Assembly (NCBI RefSeq): GCF_048564905.1
Contig: NC_133023.1
Location: 70,962,453-71,026,452, forward strand
DNA length: 64,000 bases
Direction: 5' to 3'
From: Vicugna pacos
Taxonomy: Eukaryota > Chordata > Mammalia > Artiodactyla > Camelidae
The position numbers and the translations under genes are program-made. This document shows positions 1 through 12,130 of the stretch, piece by piece (positions within the stretch are counted from its first letter, which is position 1; every line of letters begins with the position of its first letter). Below the pieces are notes generated by a model, which had not been told where the DNA came from, ran no database searches, and worked only from the letters and a program-made list of their open reading frames with translations.

Positions 1-340
1 TGCCTGGAATCTCCCTCACACAGCAGGCCTATGACCACCTTTAAAGGATCTTAAAAGTGATTAAGTCAGTTCCACCCAGAATAGTCTCCCTTTTCATTAC
101 TTTAAAGGCAGTGGATTAGGGTTTGAATCAAATCTGAAAAATTCCTTCTTGGCAACACCTAGACTAATGTTGGATGGAATAACTGGGAAAAGGTGTGTAT
201 ATGCAAATAAATGGCTACTGTCCTCCCTTCCATTCTTCAAAGCTTACAAGAGAATAGCCCTTGTAGTCTTTCCTAAATGAAATCAAACTAGAATGGGGAT
301 TGTTGGAACTGCAGTCCAGCTTAGCCAAGTTGATACATCA
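1..340. other. No recognisable element
   Basis: Ordinary AT-rich sequence. I recognise no repeat family, exon or RNA gene here. Confidence 0.5.
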
Positions 341-353
341 AAAAACCAACACA

Positions 354-545
354 AGGGGGAGGGTATAACTCAAGTGGTAGAGTGAGTGTGTGTTTAGCAT
401 GCATGAGGTCCTGGGTTCAATCCCCAGTACTTCCTCCAAGAATAAATAAGTAAACCTAGTTACCTCCCTCCACCAATAAATAAATGAACAAATAAATAAA
501 TAAATAAATAAATAAATAAAGCCATACATTCCTTAAGAAAAAAAA
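354..545 (+). mobile_element. Camelid tRNA-derived SINE (vic-1 type)
   Basis: A tRNA-like head contains an A box around 365-380 and a B box GGTTCAATCCC at 414-424. A short tail domain and an (AAATA)n/poly(A) tail follow. The direct repeats AAAAACCAACACA (341-353) and AAAAGCCAACACA (546-558) are target-site duplications differing at one base, so the insertion is fairly young and was made by L1 machinery. This head-and-tail structure is known from camelids and is the main clue to the host. The short minus-strand open frame across it has no coding meaning. Confidence 0.9.
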
Positions 546-889
546 AAAAGCCAACACAGCTCCTTATTCATTTGGCCTCTAAAGATATGCCATTTCTTTT
601 CTGCTGTAATGTACTGACCAAGTATGTTGCAGAGCCAGGCTATATTGAAGTGGAGGTTTATTAGTTTCATCTCATAATGGAAGAAGTGAAAGAGTATCTG
701 TGGACATTTTAAATTACCATATTCTGCCTTCAGGTCACAGATTATTTATGTGCCACCCACATCCAAAGTGCAGTCACTCCTCCCAAACTACCCTCTCCCA
801 AATACACACAGTATTATTCTATTTATGCAAAGTACAAGAGCAGATAAAACTAATCTATAGTGATGCCTCTCAGGGATCTATAGTGACAA

Positions 890-1046
890 GAAAGGAGTAT
901 AAAGGAACTTGCTGAGACATGGGAATTTTCTACAATTTACATTGGGAGGGGATTACACAGATGAATTCAATTGTCAAAGATTATATAAACAAACAATTCA
1001 GATCTATGTATTTTTGCATGTAAATTTTATTTCAATAAAATCATAA
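890..1046 (+). mobile_element. Old L1 3'-UTR end
   Basis: The order of motifs (short G-rich stretch, then 'tgtcaaa', then a Tgtaaattt-tatttcaataaaat end) is that of old L1M 3' ends. It is diverged and the subfamily is not decided. Confidence 0.4.
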
Positions 1047-1084
1047 GAAAATAAGAAATTTAAAGTAAAAATATCAAACTCAAA

Positions 1085-1360
1085 AGATCTGTTAAAAAGT
1101 ATGTTAAGCACAGCTGAATAGAATATTGGTGAATTTTAAAATAGATCTGAAGACATAAAATGCAATATGGAGAGTCAAAGAACTATAAAATATGAAAGAG
1201 AAGATAATACATGTGAAAGAGAATGAGAAGGTCTAAAATGTTTCTGATCAGAGACTCAAAAAGGCAGATCTGAGAGAATGGATGAGAGGTCATACTTGAA
1301 AATATCACCATTGAAAACTTCCCAGAAATGATCAAACACATGAAGAATTGAGACTCCAAA
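1085..1360 (+). mobile_element. HAL1/L1 ORF1-like remnant
   Basis: A-rich sequence with ORF1-like phrases such as 'gaaaacttcccagaaatgat' near 1313-1332, as found in HAL1 and L1M ORF1. It has many stops and only weak similarity, so the family call is tentative. Confidence 0.35.
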
Positions 1361-1369
1361 AGAGCAGTA

Positions 1370-1485
1370 TGTTTTTGTCTGTTTTGATTATTATTGTATC
1401 ACCAGCATGTAGAACTCTACCTGGCAAGAATTAAGTATGTAATAAATGTTAATAAATGCTTGTTAAATAAATGAACAAATCATTA
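1370..1485 (+). mobile_element. L2-type 3' end
   Basis: The series 'tatcaccagcatgtagaact', 'acctggcaagaatta' and 'aataaatgcttgttaaataa' matches the 3' end shared by L2 elements. Old and diverged. Confidence 0.45.
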
Positions 1486-1489
1486 GAAG

Positions 1490-2280
1490 TAAGAAAAAAA
1501 TGTACACTGAAAAAAAAAATAAATTCACTTCTAAAATTATTGCAGTGAAACTACAAAAGTGCAAAGATACAGTCCCTAAAAGCAGTCACAGTGAAAAAAG
1601 AGATCAACTAAAAGTGAAATACAATTATATCGTCTTCCTGTAAGAATCTGAAGAAAGATTTCACAAATGCTGAATAAACATTCTGCAGAATTTCTCCCTG
1701 GTTAACATTCTCTAATGGAACAGATAGAGTTTTTTAATACTAAAATATAAGCATCCATATAATACTTTTGGCCAAAGCATATAAAGAAAATTTTTATATG
1801 AATGTCCCTCAATTACAATACAATATTTTAAACAGAATCACACATGTGAAAATGTCAAATTGCATTCTAAATGAAGTTGGTGAAATGCCAGAGAGCGTTT
1901 TGGGCAATAAGTGGGGCCATGTTATTACAAACAAAGCAACTGTTGCTAAAAATCATATTACTTATTTGGTTAAAAGGAAGTGATATATAAAGCATTTTAC
2001 ATGTTAGCATGACAGATTTTTACTCTTAAATAGATATTTCACTGTATTCAGTTTATGTTTTGAGATGGATTTGTAATGCATTGTAAAATTCCTAATTGTA
2101 AAGAATGGTTCCCAGTTAACAGTTTAATACAGAACATCTGATTTGCAGGATGAGCTCACTGATATTAACAAGGAGATATTTATTTTTGCAAAAAGAATCA
2201 ATGATATATGCTTAGAATAAAACAACATGACCAAGTTAATGTCATGGAAGCAAATGTCATTAGAAAAAGGTGCTAAACAT
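1490..2280. other. No recognisable element
   Basis: AT-rich sequence. A 71-codon plus-strand frame at 1768-1983 resembles no protein I know and lacks splice or start context. I treat it as chance. Confidence 0.4.
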
Positions 2281-2284
2281 CATT

Positions 2285-2815
2285 GTTAACCAAAGAATTT
2301 GTATTAATATTACAATATGATACCATTTTACACTCATTATTTGGCAAATATAAAGAAGTATTAGCCAAGATGTGGATCCATGCAAGCTCTCATAATCTGC
2401 TGGTAAGAATTTAAATGAGCAAATCTACTTTGAAAAAGTAATTGGTCATTATCTTCTAAAGTTGAACATTGACATTGTTTTTTTACCCAGCAATTATATT
2501 AGAAAGTATTTGTAACACAGAAAATCAAGTTACACTGAGAGACGTTTCCTACATGATGCATAACAGGATAGCAGGAATGTTTGAAATGGCAAAAACAAGA
2601 ACCAACATACGTGTTGTAATACTATAATGGATATATAGGTGTTGGTATATATTTACCCTATAGAATATTATCCAATAGTAACAATTAATGAAATATAACT
2701 GCAATCAAAATTACTGATGAATTTGAGAGACAGAAATTTTAATTTAAAAAGAAAAACACAGAGGAAAAATTCAATTATTATGCCATTATTAAATAATGCA
2801 AAAACAAGTACAAGC
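2285..2815 (+). mobile_element. Old L1M 3' end of ORF2 plus 3'UTR
   Basis: Diverged but ordered L1 motifs: 'ggcaaatata', a 'tctcataatctgctggtaag' stretch, 'cccagcaatt', then an 'atggcaaaaacaagaacca' block as found near the end of L1 ORF2. Truncated at the 5' end. Confidence 0.55.
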
Positions 2816-2823
2816 AAGTGCTA

Positions 2824-5800
2824 TCAGCAAGATGGTGGACTAGGAAGATCCAGATGCTCATTGCCCTGTGGTAGCACAGCAGTCAACAACATACAGACTA
2901 AAGTAGCTTTGTGAAACTCCAGAAATCAATTAAGGAGCTTCAGTAACCAAGCAATCCAGCAAACAAAAAAAAAAAGCCATAATCAAAATGAAACGAAATT
3001 TTGTGGCATTTGTACTTGTTCATGCCTCTACTCCATCCCTGGCATAGTGTAGCATGATTAGGAGCAAGTCCCTCAATTCCTGCTTTCTCCCTCAAGAATG
3101 ATTAAAAAGAGGGGAGCTTCTCTGCAAAGATCTGCCTTATATTGGAGATGCCCAAAGGACTGGTGTCTGTTTCACCTGATATGGAGCATTTATGAGAACA
3201 GTGGCATAGTTTAAATATTAGGTTGGAAGCCACTGAAAGTAGTAGTTGGCATACAGATGCATGAGAACTGCAGAGGGACTGCAGACCTGTAAGCACCTGG
3301 AGACAAGAGATTAGAGATGGAAGATTACATAGAACATCTGCGAACCAGAGAAAAACAGGGATGAGCCTCTTAGCAAAATGATGACTTTAAAAAGCATCTG
3401 TATTAATGGGGAATTAGGCAATAGGGCACATTCACAGGCACAGGGAATATGCATCTCAGGAAAAAAAAAACCATAGGAGATCTTGAACCTTCATTCAGGG
3501 GTGATTAGTGAAGATGCTCTTCTATCGGGAGAGGTGATTATTTTTTTCAAAAGCCCAGTTTTATTTTTTTATTTTATTTATTTATTTATTTATTTGACTT
3601 TCTTTTTTAGGGGGGAAATTACATTTATTTATTTATTGTTTTTAGTGAAGGTAATGCACTCTATCACTGAGCTATATCCTCCCCTCAATACCGAATTTAA
3701 ATAAAAGATGAGAAAGCAAACAGAAGCGGAAAATCAGAGGCCATTTCAAGGGACAAATTAAATCTCCAGAAACCAACTATAAGCAACATGGGCTTTAAAC
3801 TCGACAAAGGTTTTAAAACAACTTTCTTAGATATGCTCAGACAGGCAAAAGAGAACTTGGACAGAGATCTAAAACAAAGTCAGGAAACTGAGACATAAAC
3901 AAAATAAGAATATCAACCAAAATATGCAACGTAAAAGAAAGAACAATACATAAGTTCTAGAGATAAAAAATTAAAGAACTGAATTGAAGAACTCACTGGA
4001 GGATTTCATCAGTAGACTTGAGCAGGCAGCAGAAGGAATTAGTACACTTGAAGACAGATCATTTGAAATTACTGAGTCTGAGATATTTTTAAAAAAGAAT
4101 GAAGACTGAACAGTATGAACAGATTTATGGAAAACCATCAAGCAGAATAATATGTATATAAACGGAGTCCCAGAAGAAGGCAAAACAAAGAGGCAGAGAG
4201 CTTATTTGAAGAAACATTGGCCAAAAGCTTCCCAAGTTTGAGGAAAAACAGGAATATACAAACTCAGTCTCCAAATAGGAAAAACCAAAGAGACCCACAC
4301 TGAGACACTTTATAATCAGTCTAAAGTCGAAGATGAAGACAGAATCTTGAAAGCAGCAAAACAAAAGTGACTTGTCATATATGAGAGATCCTCAGTAAGA
4401 TAGCAGATTTCTCAGCAGTTATTTTGGAAGTCAGAAGTCAGTGAGATGTATATTTAAAGTGCTGAAATAAAAATACTGCCATCCAAGAATTCTATATCAG
4501 ACAAAACTGTTCTCCAAAAACGAAGGAGAAATTAAGACATTGGTAGATAAACAAAAGAAAGGATTTATTACCACCAGACTTGCCCTAAAATAAATGCTAA
4601 AGTTGAAATGAAGATGCTATATAGTAACTCAAAACAATATGAAAATATAAAGTCACCTGGAAAAGGTAAATATATGGACAAATAGTAAAACCCACATGTC
4701 ATAATTTTGGTTTAGAACTCCACTTTTTATTTCTTTTACAAAATTTAAATTACAAGACCATAAAAATATTTATGAATCTATGCAATATATAAAGAATGCA
4801 ATATATAAAGATGTATTTTGTGAAATCAGTAACAAAAAGGGAATAAGTTGTAAAAGAGTAGATATTTTGTAAGCAATTGAAGTTAATGTCAGTTTAAAAT
4901 TTACTGAATTGTTATAAGTTTAGAATGTTTTATGTAGTCCCCACTGTAATCACAAAGAGAATATCTACACAAATATACACAAAAGAAAAAAAGAAGAGAA
5001 TCAAAACGTGTCACTGCAAAAAAATCAACACAAAGGAAGACAGTAATGAAGAAAATGAGGGGCAAAAACTGTAAGACACATAGAAAACAGTTAACAAAAT
5101 GGCATTAGTAAGTTATTCTCTATCAATAATTATTTTAAATATAATGGATTAAACTCCTCAATCAAAAGATATGGATTGATAGAATAGACCAAAAAAAAAA
5201 AAAAAAAACAAAACAAAACAGGATTTAACTATATGCTGTTCACAAGAGACTCCAGATAAAACTCTAGTTGAAAGTGGAAGTATAGGAAAAGATATTCATG
5301 TCAGTAGTAACCAAAAGAGGAGAAGTGGTTATACTAATATCAGATAAAACAGACTTTAAGTGAAGAACATTATATAATGATAAAAGGGTAAATTCACTAA
5401 GAAGATATATCATTTATAAATACATATGGACCAAACAACTGAGCACCAAAATATGAGCCTAAACATTGAAAGAATTAAAACAAGAGATACATAGCACTAA
5501 AATAATAGTAGAAGACTTCAATACCTTACTTTCAATAATAGAAGAACCAAGCAGAATATGAATAAGGAAACAGAGGGCTTGAACAACCCTATATCAATTG
5601 AATCTAACATATAAATACAGGACAATCTACCCCAAAAGAGCAGAATACACATTTTTCTCAAGAGTATATGGGACATTCTCTAGGATAGACAGTATGTTAG
5701 TACACAAAACAAGTCGTAATAAATTTTAAAAGATTGAAATCATGTAGAATATCTTTCTGATCACAAAGGAATGAAATTAGAAATCAATACTAAAAGAAAA

Positions 5801-8800
5801 ACTGGAAAATCTACAAATATGTGGAAATTAGGTAATGAACTTGTAAATAACCATTGGTCAAAGAAAAAAATCACAAGGAAATTAGAAAATACCTTGAGAC
5901 AAGTGAAAATGAAAACATAACATTGAAACTTATGAGATACTGTAATAGCAGTGCTGAGAAGGAACTTCATAGCTACGAATGCTTATATTAAAAAAGAAGA
6001 AATATCTCAAATGAATAAACTAAATTTAAACCTTAAGCAACTGGAAAAAGAAGATTAAACCTAAAGCTAACAGAAGGAAGGAAATGATAAAGATTAAAAC
6101 AAAGATAAATGAAAAATAGAATAGAAAAAAAGGTAATAAAACAGAGTTGATTCTTCAAAAAGATCAACAAAATTAACAAATTTTAGCTATATTAAGAATA
6201 TATAGCTAAATATATACTAACAAAAAAGAGAGAAGTATTGAATTACTAAACTCAGACATGAGAGGATATTACAACTACTTTTATAGAAATAAAAAGAATT
6301 CTCAGCACTATGAACAGCTGTACAATTACAAATAGGATAACCTAGAGAAATGGACAAATTTCTAGAAATACACAACCCACCAAGAGTGAATCATGAACAA
6401 ATAGAAAATTTGAACAGATCTGTTAACTATTGAGGAGATTGAATGAGAAAAATTCAAACCTCCCAATAAAGAAAAGCCCAGAACCATATGGTTTTATTGA
6501 TGAATTCTACCAAACATTTAATGAATTAACACCAATCTTTCTCAAATTCTTCCAACAATTGAAGAGAAGAGTACATTTCCAACCTCATTCTATGAGGCCA
6601 ACATTGCTCTGATAAAAAAAAGCCAAAGAAACCTCAAGAAAAGAAACCACTGACCAATATTCTCAATGAATATTGATGCAAAAAATTCAAAAAGTACTAG
6701 CAAAAAATATTCAACAGTGTGTTAAAATGATTATAGACCATGACCATTCTGGTTATGTAAAGATAATTCAACATACAAAAGTTGATCAGTGGAATATACC
6801 ACATTAACAAAATGAAGGGGAAAAAACATGATCATCTCAATTGATGCAGGAAATACCTTTTGACAAAATTCAACACTCTTTCATTCTAAAAACACCCAAC
6901 AACTATAAATAGAAGGATCCTACCTCAACATAATAAAAGACTTATATTAAAAACTCACAGTTAATACCATACTGAATGGTAAAAGACTCAATTTTTTCCT
7001 CTGAGATCAGGAACAACGACAACAAAAAAGAAATTGCCTGTCTTTACCACTTCTCTTCAATTTAGTACTGGAAGTCCTAGCGAAGGCAATTTAGAAAGAA
7101 AAGACAAATAAAAGGGATTAGAACTGGAAAGGAAGAAGTAAAATGATCTCTGTTTGCAGATTACATGATCTTAAGTACAGAAAGCCCTAAAGATTCCACA
7201 AAAAGTCACCAACCTGTTAGAACTGATATATAAGTTGATCAAACTTGTGGGATGCAAAAGCAAGACACAAAAATCAGTTGTATTTCTATAAACTAAAAGT
7301 GAAAAACTCCAAAAGGAAATTAGAAAAACATTTACATTTACATTTACACTAGTATTAAAAAAAAAAAAACACTTAGGAATAAACTTAACCAAGGAGGTGA
7401 CAGATTTGTAAACTAAAATCTACAAAACATTACTGAATAGTATTTAAGTAGACACATATAAATGGAAAGACATCAATATTCATGGATTGGAAGACAATAT
7501 TGTTAAGATGTCAATACAACTCAAAGTGATCTGGAAAAATCATTAAAATTCCTATGAAAATCCCAATAATATTTTTTTAAGAAATAGAAAAATTCATCAT
7601 AAAATTCATAGAAAATCTCCAAAGACCCCAGGTAGCCACAACAATCTTAATAAAGAAGGACAAGTTTGTAGGACTCACACTTCCTGATTTCAAAATTTGC
7701 TACAAAGCTACAGTGATGAAACTAGCGTGATACGGGCATAAAGATAGACACATAAACCAATGGAATAGAATAGAGATTCCAGAAATAAACCCTCACATAT
7801 AGTTTCAAATGATTTTTGACAAGATATCAAAATCATTCAGTGGGAAAAGGGCAGTCTTTTCAATAAATGATGCTAGGAAAACCAGATAGCCATATACAAA
7901 AGAATGAAGTTAGACCCTTACCTTACATCACATAAAAATTAACTCAAAATGAATCAGACTTAAATGTAAGCCCTAAAACTATAAATCTTTTAGAAGAAAA
8001 TGGGGAAAAGCTTCATGACACTAGATTTGACAATGATTTTATTTTGGTTATGACACCAAAAGCATGGGCAAGAGAAGAAGAAAAAATAGATTATATCAAA
8101 ATTAAAACCTTCCAGGCATCAAAGGGCACCATCAACAGAGTGAAAAGGAAACCCACAGAATGAGAAAAAGTATTTGCACATTATACATCTGATAAGATAT
8201 TTATATCCAAAGTATATTCAGAACTCCTACAACTCAACAACAATAAAACGAACAACCCAATTAAAAATGATCAAATAACTTGATTAGACGTTTCTCCACA
8301 GAAGATAAACAAATCAGCAATAATCACACAAAAAGATGCTCAATATCAGTAATCATTAGATAAATGCGAATCAAAACCACAATGAGAGCCCACCTCACAT
8401 CCATTAGGACGGCTACTGCCAAGAAAAAAAAGAAAAAAGAAAAACAGAAAATAACAGGGGTTATTGAAAAGAAATTAGAACCCTTTGTGCACTGTTGGTA
8501 GAAATGTTAAATGGTGCAGTCACTGTGAAAAGCAGTATGGAGGTTACTCAAGAAATTGTAAGTAGAACTAAGTGATTCAGCGATTACATTTCTGATTATA
8601 TACCTAGAAAAATTGAAAGCAGTGGCTCAAAGAGCAGTATTATTCACAATAGCCAAAACATGGAAGCGACCAAAATGGATGAAGAAAATGTCATGTATAC
8701 ATTATGATGGAACATTATCCAGCCTTAAAAAGAAAGAAATTCTGACACATGTTGCAACATAGACAAACCTTGAGGACACTAGGCCAAATATAATAAGCCA

Positions 8801-9085
8801 AACACAAAAAGACAAATATTGGATGATTCCACTTGTATGAGGTACCTAAGTTGTCAAATTTATAGAAACAGAAAGTTGAAAAGTAGTTGCCAGGAGCTGA
8901 GAAGAGGGCATTATACAGAATTAGTGTTTAGGGGTACAGAGTTTCAGTTTCACATAAAGAGTTTGGGAGATGGATGGTGGTGATGGTTGCACAACAACGT
9001 GAATGTATTTAAAACTAATGTATTGTGCACTTAACAATAATTTAGGTGATAAAATTCATGTTACATGTTTTTACCACAATTAAAA
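2824..9085 (+). mobile_element. Nearly full-length L1 (L1MB-like), dead
   Basis: The 5'UTR starts with the L1 phrase 'caagatggtggactaggaag' (2828-2847). An ORF1-like part lies at about 3750-4650. ORF2 runs from about 5150 to 8800: endonuclease-like blocks ('caagagactcc' near 5243, a GDFNT-like 'gaagacttcaatacctta' near 5511), then the reverse transcriptase start 'SPEPYGFIDEFYQTFNEL' (translated from about 6476). The catalytic FADD motif reads FADYM near 7156, so an active-site Asp is lost. The 3'UTR carries the L1MA/MB phrase 'ggtggtgatggttgcacaac' (8974-8993) and ends 'tttttaccacaattaaaaat'. Stops are frequent throughout. A SINE sits inside at 3559-3686. The retention of almost the whole 6-kb unit is unusual for such an old copy. 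Confidence 0.8.
3559..3686 (-). mobile_element. Camelid SINE, B box deleted
   Basis: Read on the minus strand: 'gaggggaggatatagctcag' then 'tgatagagtgcat' (head and A box). It jumps straight to the tail domain with AATAAA runs and 'gtaatttcccccc'. The segment that should hold the B box and the 'gggttcaatcccc' core is missing. The T-rich (TTTAT)n run at 3559-3595 is the tail. It is inserted in the L1 5' region. Loss of the B box should remove pol III promoter function. Confidence 0.75.
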
Positions 9086-9389
9086 ATAAAAACAATAATT
9101 GGGAAAAACACAAGCAAATAATACATAAAAGCATGTTAAAATATTTTTAAGACTGAAAAATTATTAATTTTTTTTAAATGAAGGCAATGGTAAGCACCAA
9201 ATTCAGTAGAGCAAGTTTCTTTTGAAGAAAGGAAAATACAAAGACAGATGAAGAAAAAAGCACAAGAAGGTGCAATGATATTGAGAATGTTTTGTGTCCT
9301 AAATTGGGATTTTATAAAACACATTTGTTATGTTTGTTCATTTGTATATATCAGATATTACATAATAAATAACAGATTTTTTTTAAAGT

Positions 9390-10080
9390 AGTTCATTGAG
9401 GAAAGTCAATTTAAAACCACAATGAGGTACCACAACACACCAAATAGAATGGGGGGGAAAAATGACCGGACAACACCTACTGTTGACAAGGATGCAGAAA
9501 AGCTATAACTCTTATATATTTCTGGTGAGAAGGCAAAGTAATAGAGCCACTCCAGAAAATAGTGTGGCAGATTTTTATAAAGGCAAACACACAGTTACCT
9601 TAATACCTAGCAATCTGACTCTTAAGAGTATTTACAGAAGGGAAATGAAAATATGTTCACTTAAGAAAATGCTACAACAATTTCTGTAGCAGCTTTATAA
9701 CACAACCATCAAAAAATAGAAGCAACTCAATGCACTACAATTGTGAACTACTGATTCACAAAACAATATAGATGAATCTCAAAAGCCTTATTCAAAGAGA
9801 AGGAAACTATAGTTACCTATGGTTTGAGCTCATCTATACTATATTCTGGATTAGGTAATACTAGAGAAGTGGAGAACAGGTTAGTGGTTACCATGGGTTA
9901 GGGGTGGGAGAAGACAGTGTTTGATTACAAAGTAGCAGTAAAAGAGATATTTTGGAGTGAAGGAACTATTAAATACTTTGTGTGGTGGTTACATGACTCT
10001 AGGCATTTTTAAAAACATGTAACTATAGACCCAAAAAAGTGAATTCTACTAGATGTAAAATGAAATACAAATAAAACAAA
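9390..10080 (+). mobile_element. Second L1M ORF2 end and 3'UTR
   Basis: The L1 series 'aaaaccacaatgaggtacca', 'gacaaggatgcagaaaagct', 'gaagcaactcaatgcac' and 'gttagtggttaccatgggtt' appears in ORF2-to-3'UTR order, then a poor A-rich end. It is a different, separately diverged copy from the L1 ending at 9085. The 9090-9390 gap is AT-rich and unassigned. Confidence 0.6.
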
Positions 10081-10084
10081 AATA

Positions 10085-11040
10085 GGGACTAAAATCAAAT
10101 ATTACTTTTAAAAAAGCAAGACAGTTGTGGAAATGGAAAAACTAATGGTGATTTAGATAGCATATTAGCCACAGTTAAAGAGAAATTCGTACACTGAAAG
10201 ATGGCTTCGAAGAAATCACCCATAATGTAGGACAGAGAAATTAGAAGTCCAGTTACTAAAGGAGAATAGAATAAACAGTTAATATTTATATAATAACTTG
10301 AGAGAGAATAAGTAAGATTTAAAGATAATGAAAACAAATATAATGTATGTTCATGTATGACTGAAGCATTATGCTGTACATCAGAAACTGACCCAACATT
10401 GTAAACTGACTATGCTTCAATAAAAAATATATCCACAAAAAATTTTTTTTAAATAAAGATAATGGCTGAGAATTTGTCAAGATTCGATGAAGGACATAAA
10501 TCTTGTGGTTAAAAAAAAGCATAAAACTTCTAGGCAAGTAAAAATTTTTTAAAATCACATCATGTGATGCCACAGTGAAACTGTAGAACATTAAAGAGGG
10601 AAGTCTTAAAAGCAAAAGCAGATAAAAGATTGCCTACATAGGAAAACCAAAATGAGAACAAACTTCAACTGCAGCAGTAGAGTCCAGATAAAAATAAGAT
10701 AATACCTTCAGGGAAAATAAGTTTAACTTGGAATCCTAAGTTAATCCTAAACCCCAAATCAGCTAATACAAAAAGTGAGACAGTTTACTACTCACAGACT
10801 CAGTTAATGACCTACTGACAAATGTACCTCAGGAAGAGGGAAGTTGGACTCAGAAGGAAGAAGGGAGATGAAAAGGAACACTGACCACAAAAAAAGTAAA
10901 TACACTGATCAATCTAAATAACACTGAACAATAATAAAAAGAAATACGACTTTGGTGGAGAAGTCATAAATAAGATAGATTAGAGATATTTTAACAATAA
11001 TCTATAATGCAAATGGTAATGGTGATCTGAGTTAAATAAT
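10085..11040 (+). mobile_element. HAL1-like ORF1/3' remnant
   Basis: Phrases such as 'agataatggctgagaatttg' (10459-10478), 'aaagcaaaagcagataaaag' and later A-rich 3' sequence fit HAL1 (half-L1, ORF1 only). It is strongly diverged and is split by a young L1 tail at 10331-10454. The family call rests on few phrases. Confidence 0.45.
10331..10454 (+). mobile_element. 5'-truncated young L1 3' tail with TSD
   Basis: 'ttcatgtatgactgaagcat' and 'caacattgtaaactgactat' plus 'aataaaaaata' match the 3' end of artiodactyl L1s; the same 3' end is found reversed at 21531-21790. TAAAGATAATG flanks it on both sides (10320-10330 and 10454-10464), an 11-bp duplication. Only about 120 bases of L1 were copied. 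Confidence 0.8.
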
Positions 11041-11103
11041 GGTAAGGTCCTTATTGCCTGTTACCTCTATTTTCTCTGCCTAAATTCTTTTGTTTGACTA
11101 CAG

Positions 11104-11274
11104 AGTTTCACAGTTTATGTGGATTTGGTTTTGTCCTTCAAGTTCATAAACTGCAGACTGCGCACAAGTCAAATGTAGTTCTGTTACGCAGCATTAAGAC
11201 CTTTGCAGAGGAACTGGAGTTTATGGTACTGGGTTCCCCAGAGCCACTGCAACATCTCTTCCAATCTTTAAAAG
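11104..11274 (+). other. Exon-like open segment between good splice sites
   Basis: A pyrimidine-rich tract (about 11060-11095) leads to an acceptor ending ACTACAG at 11103. A stop-free stretch of 171 bases follows, then AAAAG and a donor GTAACT at 11275. The frame begins and ends in the same phase (one base before, one after), so the segment could be skipped or included without shifting. The translation contains 'LRSIKTFAEELEFMVLG' and 'SPEPLQHLFQSLK'. GC content and CpGs are higher than in the surroundings. I do not recognise the protein. It could be an exon of an unseen gene, a piece of an old LTR element, or chance. Confidence 0.3.
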
Positions 11275-11279
11275 GTAAC

Positions 11280-12075
11280 TGGGTTAAGAACTGGTTGGAC
11301 TGAATTGGACACATCAAATACCAAAGTCTTTTAAATAAATTCAGAAGACATATAGTATTACCAAATAATAAAGTGGGTAATTTGGGTGGGAAGTAAACTC
11401 CCCAGGACGTAGGAAAGAGCCAGGAGTTAGGTACCCAATCCTGAGTCACTGTTTGCTCAAACGGTAAAGAAGAGAGCTTATGCCAGATGATGCTTTTCAC
11501 ACACAGCTTTATTCAAATGTTCCTCAAAGTGTGGTCCACAGGCTACTTGCCAAAATCAGTTTGTGAATCCCTTGCTGAAGTCCCATCCCAAGGTCTCTTG
11601 CTCAAAGTCTCTCAAGAGAAGTAGTTATGAAGCTAAAAGGATATGTTCATGTTTGAGGGAACACAAAAGCTCTAATCACAATTACAATTTGGGGGACAAT
11701 CACAATGGGGATAATCTCTGTGGTGTTAGTATAATAGGTAATAGGAGAAATGGTGATGAACTGTCATTAAAGCAATAGTGAGGCAAGACTCTGTGTGGCA
11801 TCCAACCACAATGACAATGTTGGCAAGAGAGACGAAGTGGAATACGATCAGCAGGAGGGACACCAGTATATTTTCAGTCGTGGCAAAGGCAACTGTTACA
11901 TAAAATGATGAAAAATGATAGCAAAAATTGAGGAGAAATGTGAATGACTTAGGGCCCAGAAAAAGCAAGGAACATAATTACTTTAGCATCCAGAATCATA
12001 CTAGGTTTCAGTAGAATTCCATCTTCTAGCCAGGCCACTACTTGTCTAAAGTATGATGTACCCTGGAGGAACAAG
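11280..12075. other. Mostly unassigned; MER5-like scrap
   Basis: 'cctcaaagtgtggtccacag' (11522-11541) is the typical end phrase of MER5-type hAT MITEs, but only about 60 bases follow it. The rest, including a 71-codon frame at 11563-11778 rich in Asn and Gly, is not recognised. Confidence 0.35.
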
Positions 12076-12080
12076 GATAG

Positions 12081-12130
12081 TGTGTGTGTGTGTGTGTGTG
12101 TTGTATGTGTGTGCACATGTGCACGTGTGA
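12081..12130 (+). repeat. (TG)n microsatellite
   Basis: About ten TG units followed by an interrupted TGTATGTGTGTGCACATGTG stretch. Confidence 0.9.

Noticed and set aside
354-545. A genuine tRNA gene in the SINE head
   Set aside because: The head is diverged from a functional tRNA, is joined to a SINE tail and poly(A), and has target-site duplications.
11144-11500. 118-codon minus-strand frame opposite the exon-like segment
   Set aside because: It extends well past the region with splice signals and reads antisense to it. Taken as a shadow frame.
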